A stretch of 6,458 nt of DNA from Halanaerobiales bacterium (GTDB lineage Bacteria > Bacillota > Halanaerobiia > Halanaerobiales > JADQBU01). The notes below the pieces were generated by a model. It saw nothing but the letters and a program-made list of their open reading frames with translations, was not told where the DNA came from and ran no database searches. The translations under genes and the position numbers were made by a program. Positions 1-5,219 of the stretch are shown here, one piece after another. Position 1 is the first letter of the stretch. Each line of letters opens with the position of its first letter. Location of the stretch: assembly GCA_016278435.1 (NCBI GenBank), contig JADQBU010000399.1, positions 1 through 6,458 of the forward strand, in the 5' to 3' direction.

Positions 1-163
1 TAGGATTCCAGTTAGCTGAGGTAAAGAAATTTAAACCTATCTTGCGGAAAGCCGGCCAGCTATTAATAATTAGCAATATAAAAATGCTGACAAGTATCAA
101 AACTACCAGGATACCATTCAATGAGAAAAATAATCTAATTAACCGTTCCTTTAATTTCCTCAT
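1..163 (-). CDS. pstC: Phosphate ABC transporter permease PstC, N-terminal part (cut by left window edge)
   Basis: PstC is one of the two membrane permease subunits of the high-affinity PstSCAB phosphate importer. Only the first 54 codons are present; the rest lies beyond the left edge. The peptide begins MRKLKERLIRLFF, continues into one hydrophobic segment (about residues 13-35, rich in I, L, V and F), then a short loop with PAFRKIGLNFFTSANWNP. A basic N-terminus, one membrane helix and a loop ending in a WNP motif are what PstC/PstA-type permeases show. Its ATG shares one base with the TAA stop of pstS (TAATG), so translation is probably coupled; a GGTGGG Shine-Dalgarno lies in the last codons of pstS (169-174), five bases before the ATG. 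No terminator or hairpin separates the two genes. The identification rests on a short peptide plus the pstS neighbour. PstA is the alternative but is much less likely directly after pstS. Confidence 0.88.
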   Translation of the reverse strand, partial: MRKLKERLIRLFFSLNGILVVLILVSIFILLIINSWPAFRKIGLNFFTSANWNP

Positions 164-1107
164 TAAGACCCACCAAGACTCTTCTGATTTAATTCTTTAA
201 ATTCAGGATTTAAAGGATAGAAACCCTCCTCAACGGCAATTTGCTGCCCCTTTTCGCTTAATTCATAGTTGATAAAATCAAGAATTTCTCCCTCCGGTTT
301 TCCATTAACATACTGGTTTAAAGGCCGGGCTATTGGATAATCTCCAGATTCAACATTTTCCGGTTTCAGAGGACTGACTGCTTTTGAATTACTATCTTTT
401 GCTACATTAATTGCATTAATACCTTCAGTTTCATTACCGGTTTCATCTACAACATAACCTACCCCAACATAACCAATACCGGCCTGATCTGTTTTTATGG
501 ACTCAACAATCTGAGCATTACCATTCATCCTTTTCATATTGGCTGAATAGTCGCCTTTCAGAATATTTTCCCGGAAGTAAACGAAGGTACCTGAATTACT
601 CTGGCGGCCGTAGAGTGAAATTTCCTTATCTTCTCCCCCGACTTCCTGCCAGTTGGTGATATCACCTTTAAAAATACGGCCCAGTTGTTCTACAGTAAGT
701 TCTTTTACAGGATTAGATTCACTGGTAATAACAGATAATCCATCCATTGCAATTACAATCCTGACCGGGTTGATTCCATTATCTTTAGCCTGCTGAATCT
801 CCGTATCAGACATTGTCCTTGAAGCATTAGCAATATCCACCTGTCCGTTTATCAGGGCAGAAATACCAGTACCTGAACCCCCACCGGTTACAGCCAGCTC
901 TGTATCACTCTCTTTCATATATTCTTCTGCCAGGTGCTGAACCAGATTAACCTCTGTGTCGGAACCCTTAATCTGAATATAGTTGTTTTGATCCTGTTTT
1001 TCAGCCTGATTTTGGCCTTCATCGGCTTTTTCTCCCCCACATCCTGTCAGAGTAACAATCACTAAAATTGACAAAATAATAATAGATAAGTATTTTAATA
1101 TTTTCAT
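163..1107 (-). CDS. pstS: Phosphate-binding lipoprotein PstS of the Pst ABC transporter
   Basis: This is the extracytoplasmic lipid-anchored protein that captures inorganic phosphate and hands it to the PstCA permease. The 314-residue product starts with a lipoprotein signal peptide: MKILKY, a hydrophobic core, then a lipobox LTGC with the lipidated cysteine at residue 23. A polar linker (about 24-42) leads to the mature domain. Family features are GSDT at 48-51, GGGSGTG at 75-81 (phosphate-binding glycine/serine loop), LSVIT near 124-128, FKGDITNW at 146-153, GRQSNSGTF at 167-175 (second phosphate-contacting loop) and AGIGYVG at 209-215. Length is normal for the compact PstS family. An ATG six codons upstream (1125) is in frame, but I chose 1107: AAGGGGG (1114-1120) sits six bases before it, the signal peptide then starts in the usual way, and the predicted transcript start near 1133 would leave almost no leader for the upstream ATG. 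A PhoP-box array precedes the promoter, so phosphate-starvation induction is likely. Confidence 0.96.
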   Translation of the reverse strand: MKILKYLSIIILSILVIVTLTGCGGEKADEGQNQAEKQDQNNYIQIKGSDTEVNLVQHLAEEYMKESDTELAVTGGGSGTGISALINGQVDIANASRTMSDTEIQQAKDNGINPVRIVIAMDGLSVITSESNPVKELTVEQLGRIFKGDITNWQEVGGEDKEISLYGRQSNSGTFVYFRENILKGDYSANMKRMNGNAQIVESIKTDQAGIGYVGVGYVVDETGNETEGINAINVAKDSNSKAVSPLKPENVESGDYPIARPLNQYVNGKPEGEILDFINYELSEKGQQIAVEEGFYPLNPEFKELNQKSLGGS

Positions 1108-1113
1108 ATGTAT

Positions 1114-1120
1114 CCCCCTT
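1114..1120 (-). promoter_or_regulatory. Ribosome binding site that fixes the pstS start
   Basis: AAGGGGG on the minus strand, six bases before the ATG at 1107. It supports this ATG over the in-frame ATG at 1125, which would lie upstream of the site. Confidence 0.75.
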
Positions 1121-1139
1121 AACATAATCTGTTATATTT

Positions 1140-1148
1140 AGTATAACA
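1140..1148 (-). promoter_or_regulatory. Extended -10 element of the pstS promoter
   Basis: The minus strand reads TGTTATACT: a TGn extension followed by TATACT (1145-1140), one mismatch from TATAAT. The hexamer 17 bp upstream (ACATAG, 1168-1163) is a poor -35, as expected for a promoter that depends on an activator bound over the -35 region. Transcription should start near 1133, giving a leader of about 26 bases. It lies nine bases downstream of the last hexamer of the PhoP-box array. Confidence 0.68.
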
Positions 1149-1154
1149 ATTAAA

Positions 1155-1204
1155 TGTTAAAACTATGTTGCAGAAATGTTAAAGGAATGTTAACAAAATG
1201 TTAT
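1155..1204 (-). promoter_or_regulatory. PhoP-box array: five TTAACA-like direct repeats at 11-bp spacing upstream of pstS
   Basis: Read on the minus strand from distal to proximal the hexamers are ATAACA (1204-1199), TTAACA (1193-1188), TTAACA (1182-1177), GCAACA (1171-1166) and TTAACA (1160-1155). Their starts are exactly 11 bp apart with 5-bp spacers, so they fall on one face of the helix. The known PhoP box of Bacillus subtilis is a set of TT(A/C/T)A(C/T)A hexamers separated by about 5 bp, lying roughly between -22 and -60 of activated promoters. With a start near 1133 the four proximal repeats cover about -22 to -60, and the fifth extends upstream. The match in sequence, period, orientation and placement makes this a strong candidate for the operator of the PhoP encoded at 4518-5201. 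Confidence 0.85.
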
Positions 1205-1274
1205 TAATAAATTTTTTATAAAAAAAATAAACCGGAAGCGAAAAACTCCTGGTCATATATATTATATAAATAAA

Positions 1275-1433
1275 TTAAAGTTTCTCTTTAAATTTTATAG
1301 TTACGTCCCGGGGTAAAGCAAGCCCCATCTCCACTTCCAGTGCCTTTAATATTCCAGAATAAACAGGGCAACTATTATGGGCCAGGTTGGGGCTTAGCAA
1401 CTCTGGCTCCTTCCAGTACCAGTTTACCAAAGA
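1275..1433 (-). pseudogene. C-terminal remnant of a small conserved protein of anaerobes (DUF6951-like)
   Basis: On the minus strand a 52-codon frame lies between an in-frame TAG (1436-1434) and a TAA (1277-1275). Its peptide carries LAHNSCPVYSGILKALEVE followed by MGLALPRDVTIKF, too ordered for random intergenic DNA and clearly more GC-rich than its flanks. From memory this matches the C-terminus of a family of about 110-120 residues, common in anaerobic Bacteria and Archaea, that ends in CPVPxxIxKAxEVExGLALPxDVxIK; I believe the Pfam name is DUF6951, but I cannot check it. There is no credible start codon or Shine-Dalgarno, and upstream of the TAG only short, AT-rich, weakly similar fragments remain (for example SISKTAIQCNIAML in the same frame). 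I therefore call it a decayed gene. The alternative is a short expressed peptide starting from TTG at 1430. Confidence 0.6.
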
Positions 1434-1480
1434 CTATAACATTGCTATGTTACACTGTATTGCGGTTTTGCTAATTGAAA

Positions 1481-1518
1481 GTAACAAATATGTTAACTTA
1501 ATATTAACAAATATAACT
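1481..1518 (+). promoter_or_regulatory. Loose cluster of TTAACA-like hexamers facing the plus-strand gene (possible second PhoP site)
   Basis: The plus strand shows GTAACA (1481-1486), TTAACT (1493-1498), TTAACA (1504-1509) and ATAACT (1513-1518), with start-to-start distances of 12, 11 and 9 bp. Two of them are also part of an inverted repeat, TGTTAA (1491-1496) and TTAACA (1504-1509). Spacing is less regular than in the pstS array, and no good -10 lies at the matching distance; the best is TACCAT at 1522-1527. In AT-rich DNA such hexamers arise by chance, so this is a weak candidate. Confidence 0.3.
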
Positions 1519-1574
1519 TCCTACCATCCTCGTAGAAACCATGAACTGATGTAAAACAAACACTGATATCAGAT

Positions 1575-1603
1575 TTGCATTAATTTTAAAATACATTTAT
1601 AAT
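1575..1603 (+). promoter_or_regulatory. Sigma-A type promoter of the 73-residue gene
   Basis: TTGCAT (1575-1580) and a perfect TATAAT (1598-1603) are separated by the optimal 17 bp. A transcript starting near 1610 would have a leader of about 37 bases before the ATG at 1647. It points to housekeeping expression of the small gene without an obligatory activator. Confidence 0.7.
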
Positions 1604-1633
1604 AATTTTAGAGATACTATTTACATAAAAAAC

Positions 1634-1638
1634 GGGAG
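1634..1638 (+). promoter_or_regulatory. Ribosome binding site deciding the start of the 73-residue gene
   Basis: GGGAG lies eight bases before the ATG at 1647. The alternative in-frame GTG begins at 1638, on the last base of this site, and so cannot be served by it. Confidence 0.7.
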
Positions 1639-1646
1639 TGAAATTT

Positions 1647-1868
1647 ATGGAAGAGATAGAACTTGAAAATATGAACAAAGAAGAATTAAAAAGCTTATTG
1701 AATGAGAAAGAAGACTTATATAAGGAAGTTAAAGAAGAAATGATATTCGTGCTGGGCCAGACCGGACGACATATCTCCGGTCATACCAGAGAAGAATACA
1801 AAGAGGAATTAAAAGAAATTCAAAGCCAGATAGACCAGATCAAAGCTAAAATGGAAAAAGACAGCTAA
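1647..1868 (+). CDS. Small acidic helical protein of unknown function (73 residues)
   Basis: I do not recognise this protein. It has 73 residues and no signal peptide or membrane segment, so it is probably cytoplasmic. It is rich in E, K, L and I (20 acidic against 12 Lys/Arg), with two charged amphipathic helices likely (about 2-36 and 47-71) joined by a distinct centre, MIFVLGQTGRHISGHT (32-47), the only part with several Gly, His and Thr. This looks like a helical hairpin or a coiled-coil dimer. The last helix, EELKEIQSQIDQIKAKM, has heptad character. It has a near-consensus promoter (1575-1603), a good ribosome binding site and its own terminator, so it appears to be a monocistronic expressed gene. 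It is the only plus-strand gene here and converges on the LiaF-like gene. ATG 1647 was chosen over GTG 1638 from the Shine-Dalgarno position. A small regulator or protein-binding adaptor is possible, but nothing in the sequence shows it. Confidence 0.8.
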   Translation: MEEIELENMNKEELKSLLNEKEDLYKEVKEEMIFVLGQTGRHISGHTREEYKEELKEIQSQIDQIKAKMEKDS

Positions 1869-1886
1869 ATTAAAGCTGTCTTTTTT
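1855..1886. terminator. Bidirectional intrinsic terminator between convergent genes
   Basis: GACAGCT (1860-1866) pairs perfectly with AGCTGTC (1874-1880) around a 7-base loop, followed by six T on the plus strand (1881-1886). The bases before the stem are A (1855-1859), so the minus-strand transcript also forms the hairpin followed by a U-tract. It can end both the 73-residue gene and the LiaF-like gene arriving from the right. The TAA stop of the small gene (1866-1868) begins inside the stem. Confidence 0.88.
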
Positions 1887-1936
1887 CGTGAAAAATAATA
1901 TTTATTTTTTACCGGCCGTCAGCCAGTTATAGAAAG

Positions 1937-2671
1937 CTAGGAACCTTTAATTTCTATACCGCCCATTACAGCCCGGCAGGTGATCGTTATCTTCTTGCCT
2001 TCATACCCTTCACCACTTCCAGGATGCTGAAATTCTCTGTTATTTACAATACCGCCACACTGGTCTTTAAAGAAGGTGACTCCACCGAGCAGAGCCGAAC
2101 TCTTACAGGTAATATTCAGGCCTTCAGGAGCTTTGACCTCTATTCCACCCATAATGGCAGTCATATCCAGCACAATCTCCTCATCGGGGATACTGGCTGT
2201 GGTTAAATCCAGTTCAATTCCCCCCATAACAGCTACAAAACTTTCATTTTTAAGCTGCCAGCCCGGATTTTTACGGGAACTGCCGCTCATTACAGCCCAG
2301 CTGCTGCCCTCTGTACCGGGTTTGATGCTGGCCCTGAATATATTGATACCTATAATGATCAATAATAAAGGCCAGAGTATTTTCCACAAGAGAGAAAGAT
2401 CAAGGGAATAAAAGTCGGTATTCTGGCCCAGAATTGAAAATCCAAGGAGTAGAACAATTATTCCAAGTATGAGATTACCCTTACTTTTCCCTGATTTATT
2501 ATCGAAGAGCAGTAATCGCACACCCCAGAAGACCAAAATAAGCGGCCAGAAAACTGATATTAAATAACCTAAATCTACATCTGTTACTCCAAAGTTGTTC
2601 ATCATCAAAATAATACCCAGCGCAACAATTAAAATCCCCCAGAAAACAGATGAAAACCTTCCATGTTGCAT
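1937..2671 (-). CDS. LiaF-like membrane protein (four-helix N-terminus plus repetitive LiaF C-terminal domain)
   Basis: In Bacillus and relatives LiaF is a membrane inhibitor of the LiaRS cell-envelope stress system; related proteins are widespread with unassigned roles. The 244-residue product has four hydrophobic segments (about 9-25, 37-55, 66-82 and 97-113), apparently from a duplicated two-helix unit, since FWPLILVFWGVRLLLF (41-56) resembles LWPLLLIIIGINIF (99-112). After a polar linker the C-terminal domain shows four copies of an A-(V/I/L)-(M/L)-G-G-(I/V) beta motif: AVMGGIELDL (147-156), AIMGGIEVKA (172-181), ALLGGVTFF (193-201) and AVMGGIEIK (234-242), as in the LiaF_C (DUF2154) beta-solenoid-like domain. 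The frame also offers a GTG at 2680, but AGGAGG (2680-2685) overlaps it and sits eight bases before ATG 2671, which I use. It follows phoR after 75 bp in the same direction; no liaR/liaS pair is visible, so I give no gene symbol. Confidence 0.87.
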   Translation of the reverse strand: MQHGRFSSVFWGILIVALGIILMMNNFGVTDVDLGYLISVFWPLILVFWGVRLLLFDNKSGKSKGNLILGIIVLLLGFSILGQNTDFYSLDLSLLWKILWPLLLIIIGINIFRASIKPGTEGSSWAVMSGSSRKNPGWQLKNESFVAVMGGIELDLTTASIPDEEIVLDMTAIMGGIEVKAPEGLNITCKSSALLGGVTFFKDQCGGIVNNREFQHPGSGEGYEGKKITITCRAVMGGIEIKGS

Positions 2672-2679
2672 TCTGTACA

Positions 2680-2685
2680 CCTCCT
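2680..2685 (-). promoter_or_regulatory. Consensus ribosome binding site of the LiaF-like gene
   Basis: AGGAGG on the minus strand, eight bases before ATG 2671. It overlaps the alternative GTG at 2680-2678 and rules it out as start. Confidence 0.8.
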
Positions 2686-2691
2686 GCAGCT

Positions 2692-2720
2692 ATTATATTA
2701 CAGAATTGTACTGATGTATA
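2692..2720 (-). promoter_or_regulatory. Possible promoter of the LiaF-like gene
   Basis: On the minus strand TATACA (2720-2715) and a perfect TATAAT (2697-2692) are separated by 17 bp. The -35 matches only four of six positions, and the expected start near 2685 would place the transcript end at the Shine-Dalgarno itself, leaving a very short leader. No terminator is seen after phoR, so read-through from the phoPR operon is equally possible. Confidence 0.4.
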
Positions 2721-2746
2721 TAATCAAAGAAACATATTTTTCGACA

Positions 2747-4525
2747 TCAGGCTACTTTTAAATAAAATCTGAATAAAGTTCCACTACCCTGTTCACTCTC
2801 TACTTCTATCTTACTATCATGACCCTGGATAATATGTTTTACTATAGATAACCCGATACCGGTTCCACCGAGAGCCCGGGACCGGGCCTTATCGACCCGG
2901 TAAAAACGTTCAAAAATGCGGTTTAAATCTTCAGCTGGAATTCCTATTCCACTATCTTCAACCTCAATATATACCAGGTCATCTTCCTGATGAGCCCTGA
3001 TCTTTACTGTTCCACCCTCAGATGTATATTTAATACTATTATCGATCAGATTAATTAAGACCTGTTCAATCTGACCCGGAACCATTAAAACCAGAGGCAA
3101 ATTATCTTCTATCTCCCTGACAATAGTAATCCCCTTTTCTGCTGCACTATTTCTTAATATAGATATAGGTTTTTCAATAACCTCATCCAGTCTGTTCGGC
3201 TTCAGATCTGGGTTTTTATTTTCTACCCGGGACAGACTCAATAAATCTGTAATAAGCAAAGCCAGTCTGTCTGCTTCTTTTTTAATAATTTTAAGGAATC
3301 TTTCAATGGTATTTAAATCTGTAATCTTATTATCAAGCAGCGTATCAACATATCCAATAACTGAGGTTAAAGGAGTTTTAAGCTCATGAGAAACATTGGC
3401 TACAAAATCTTTTCTGATCTGTTCCAGTTCCCTTAATTCAGTAATGTCAGTAAAGACTATCACTCCACCAGCTACTTCCTTTTTCTCATTGGTGACAGGG
3501 GCAAAATTACAGAGTAAAATTACCTTATCTGGATTTTTCATAGTAATCTCTTCAGTGAAATTTTCATTATCCCCGATAGCTTGCTGCAAAAACTCATCGA
3601 CTTTATAACTTCTGACAACCTCAATTAAATCCTTATCTACCACATTTTCAGAGTTTACATTTAACATTTTACAGGCTGCAGGATTTATCATTATTATTTT
3701 CCCGGTTTGATCAGTAGCAATAACACCATCACTCATACTGGATAGAATCGCTTCTGCCCGGTTTTTCTCATCAGAAATTTCATCAATCTTTATTTCCAGT
3801 TGCTCTGCCATATAATTAAACATCCGGGCCATAAAGCCGACCTCATTATCATAACTTTTTAATTCTATTCTTTCCTTCAGATTCCCACTGGCTATACTAC
3901 CTGCCATCTCAGCCATCCTGGTTATTGGTTTTATTAAACTGGCACTGAATTTCCAGACAAGTAAAATAGTTATTAGCAAAATTAAAATTAAAAAATAAAA
4001 GTAACTTTTAATATCTCTGATCACAGTCTGTTTAATATCAGCGGCAGACCGGGCCAACCTAACTACACCTATTATATCCCCATTTTTAACCAGAGGATAG
4101 GCTACATAATACATATCCTCGGCCAGAGTATTACTCCAGCGAGAAGATACACCCTTTTCAGCTCCATTCAGTACTTCTTTTATTTCGGGACGGTCGGCAT
4201 GATTATCCATCTGTTCTGGATTATGATTTGAATCAGCCAGGACAGTACCATCCTTTCTGACAATCGTTATCCTGGTGCCGATATCTTTACCAACCTCTTT
4301 TACCCAGCTGTCAATAATTGCCGGAGATTTCTTCTGAAAATCAATCTTTTCATTATTTATAATAAGTTTGCATTGATTCCTGAGATTATTTTCCAGCTGC
4401 TGGTAATAAAAATTTATATGATTTTGAATAAAATAATAAAATATAAAACCCAGGATAAATATCTGAATAATTACAAAAATTAAAAAAAACTGGTTCCTGA
4501 GTCCTATCTTTTTCCAGTTAAACAA
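2747..4525 (-). CDS. phoR: PhoR-type sensor histidine kinase
   Basis: This membrane kinase autophosphorylates on a histidine and passes the phosphate to the PhoP encoded just upstream. From the TTG at 4525 it has 592 residues: membrane helix 1 (about 10-32), an extracytoplasmic PAS/Cache-like domain (about 33-173, containing TIVRKDGTVLADS), helix 2 (about 174-196), HAMP (about 197-246), a cytoplasmic PAS domain (about 256-361, DGVIATDQTGKIIMINPAA), HisKA with the phospho-acceptor His380 in NVSHELKTPL, and HATPase_c (about 476-591) with N-box Asn496, G1 DSGIGIP (524-530), F-box FERFYR and G2 GGTGIGLS (553-560). All catalytic motifs are intact. The frame also has a GTG at 4567, but that codon lacks a Shine-Dalgarno and would overlap phoP by 50 bases; TTG 4525 follows GTGGG by eight bases and overlaps phoP by eight. 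Architecture and neighbours support PhoR over the related WalK; the ligand is inferred. Confidence 0.93.
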   Translation of the reverse strand: MFNWKKIGLRNQFFLIFVIIQIFILGFIFYYFIQNHINFYYQQLENNLRNQCKLIINNEKIDFQKKSPAIIDSWVKEVGKDIGTRITIVRKDGTVLADSNHNPEQMDNHADRPEIKEVLNGAEKGVSSRWSNTLAEDMYYVAYPLVKNGDIIGVVRLARSAADIKQTVIRDIKSYFYFLILILLITILLVWKFSASLIKPITRMAEMAGSIASGNLKERIELKSYDNEVGFMARMFNYMAEQLEIKIDEISDEKNRAEAILSSMSDGVIATDQTGKIIMINPAACKMLNVNSENVVDKDLIEVVRSYKVDEFLQQAIGDNENFTEEITMKNPDKVILLCNFAPVTNEKKEVAGGVIVFTDITELRELEQIRKDFVANVSHELKTPLTSVIGYVDTLLDNKITDLNTIERFLKIIKKEADRLALLITDLLSLSRVENKNPDLKPNRLDEVIEKPISILRNSAAEKGITIVREIEDNLPLVLMVPGQIEQVLINLIDNSIKYTSEGGTVKIRAHQEDDLVYIEVEDSGIGIPAEDLNRIFERFYRVDKARSRALGGTGIGLSIVKHIIQGHDSKIEVESEQGSGTLFRFYLKVA

Positions 4526-5201
4526 ACTTGTATCCCACCCCTCTGATGGTTGTGATGTAATTATCACCGAGCTTTTTTCTTAAACGCCTGACATGTACAT
4601 CCACCGTTCTGGTATCACCTGAGTATTCATAACCCCAGATCTTTTCCAGTAATATTTCTCTGGTAAATACTCTGCTGGGGTTTGATATTAATAATTTCAG
4701 GAGGTCAAATTCCTTGGGAGTTAAGTCTATTTCCTTTCCATCCTTCTTTAAAACATGACTGGCAATATTTAATTCCAGACCATTACCCTGCAAAATTTCT
4801 TCAATATTAGCATCTTCCATTTCAACATTAAAAGATTTAACCCTGCGTAAAATTGCCTTGATCCGGGCTATCAATTCCCGGGGGCTAAATGGTTTTGTTA
4901 GATAATCATCTGCCCCCATCTCCAGTCCCAGAATTCTATCTACTTCTTCTCCTTTAGCTGTTAACATGATAATTGGAATCTTATTGTATTTAACACTATT
5001 CCTTATTTTCCGGCAGACAGAGAGACCGTCAATCTCTGGTAACATCAGGTCGAGAACTATTAAGTCTACTGTATCATCTGCCTTATCCAGACTGGTCTGT
5101 CCATCTGCAGCGGTAATCACCTCATAACCTTCTGACTCCAGGTTAAACTTAATTAGCTCTCTAATATTTTGTTCATCATCAATCACCAGAATCTTGTTCA
5201 T
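4518..5201 (-). CDS. phoP: PhoP/PhoB-type response regulator (OmpR family)
   Basis: A 227-residue cytoplasmic transcription factor of the OmpR/PhoB family, the partner of the kinase encoded directly downstream. The receiver domain (1-118) holds the acidic pocket Asp8-Asp9, phospho-acceptor Asp51 (LIVLDLMLP), Thr81 and Lys103 (LTKPFSPREL). The winged-helix DNA-binding domain (about 137-227) shows DLTPKEFDLLKLL, a recognition-helix region with SGDTRTVDVHVRRLRKKLG, and the terminal wing TTIRGVGYKF. Length is standard. GGGAGG (5209-5214) lies seven bases before the ATG, and the gene begins 18 bp after the transporter stop, so the two are probably cotranscribed; no promoter is evident in the gap. 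The five TTAACA repeats before pstS are the expected binding site for such a protein. Within the family WalR is the main alternative, but the phosphate genes on both sides favour PhoP. Confidence 0.93.
   Translation of the reverse strand: MNKILVIDDEQNIRELIKFNLESEGYEVITAADGQTSLDKADDTVDLIVLDLMLPEIDGLSVCRKIRNSVKYNKIPIIMLTAKGEEVDRILGLEMGADDYLTKPFSPRELIARIKAILRRVKSFNVEMEDANIEEILQGNGLELNIASHVLKKDGKEIDLTPKEFDLLKLLISNPSRVFTREILLEKIWGYEYSGDTRTVDVHVRRLRKKLGDNYITTIRGVGYKFV
4534..4543 (-). promoter_or_regulatory. Putative ribosome binding site for phoR inside the end of phoP
   Basis: The minus strand reads GAGGGGTGGG, a purine-rich stretch within the last codons of phoP (RGVGY). Its GTGGG end is eight bases before TTG 4525. 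It is not a textbook site, but it is the only one near either candidate phoR start. Confidence 0.45.
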
Positions 5202-5219
5202 CCAGATACCTCCCGATCA

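Larger units (their letters stand above)
1126..1646. other. Divergent intergenic region between pstS and the 73-residue gene
   Basis: This 500-bp stretch holds no intact gene. From left to right it contains the pstS promoter and PhoP-box array (1140-1204), an AT-only-like stretch with no recognisable element (about 1205-1274), the remnant of a degraded minus-strand gene (1275-1433), a second cluster of TTAACA-like hexamers (1481-1518), and a sigma-A promoter plus ribosome binding site for the plus-strand gene (1575-1638). The part between 1434 and 1480 shows nothing I can name, although its minus-strand frame may be a further decayed portion of the remnant. No strong hairpin terminator, tRNA or riboswitch fold was found by eye. 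Confidence 0.6.

Noticed and set aside
1123..1125. Upstream in-frame ATG for pstS
   Set aside because: It lies before the AAGGGGG ribosome binding site, adds residues ahead of a normal lipoprotein signal peptide, and is only about eight bases from the predicted transcript start.
1300..1420. GC-richer island in the intergenic region considered as a riboswitch or small RNA
   Set aside because: No conserved riboswitch core or terminator hairpin was seen, and the local composition is better explained by the coding remnant on the minus strand.
1887..1936. AT-rich palindrome-like stretch and a GGCCGG-containing segment after the small gene, considered as a second terminator
   Set aside because: The AT palindrome has no GC pairs and the GC-rich segment forms no clear hairpin followed by a U-tract; the hairpin at 1855-1886 is sufficient for both strands.
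2024..2411. Plus-strand open frames of 60 and 111 codons
   Set aside because: They lie opposite the LiaF-like gene, have no ribosome binding site or recognisable motif, and reflect its codon structure in antisense.
3396..3608. Plus-strand 70-codon open frame inside phoR
   Set aside because: It lies antisense to the PAS and HisKA region of a kinase with all motifs intact, and no promoter or ribosome binding site precedes it.
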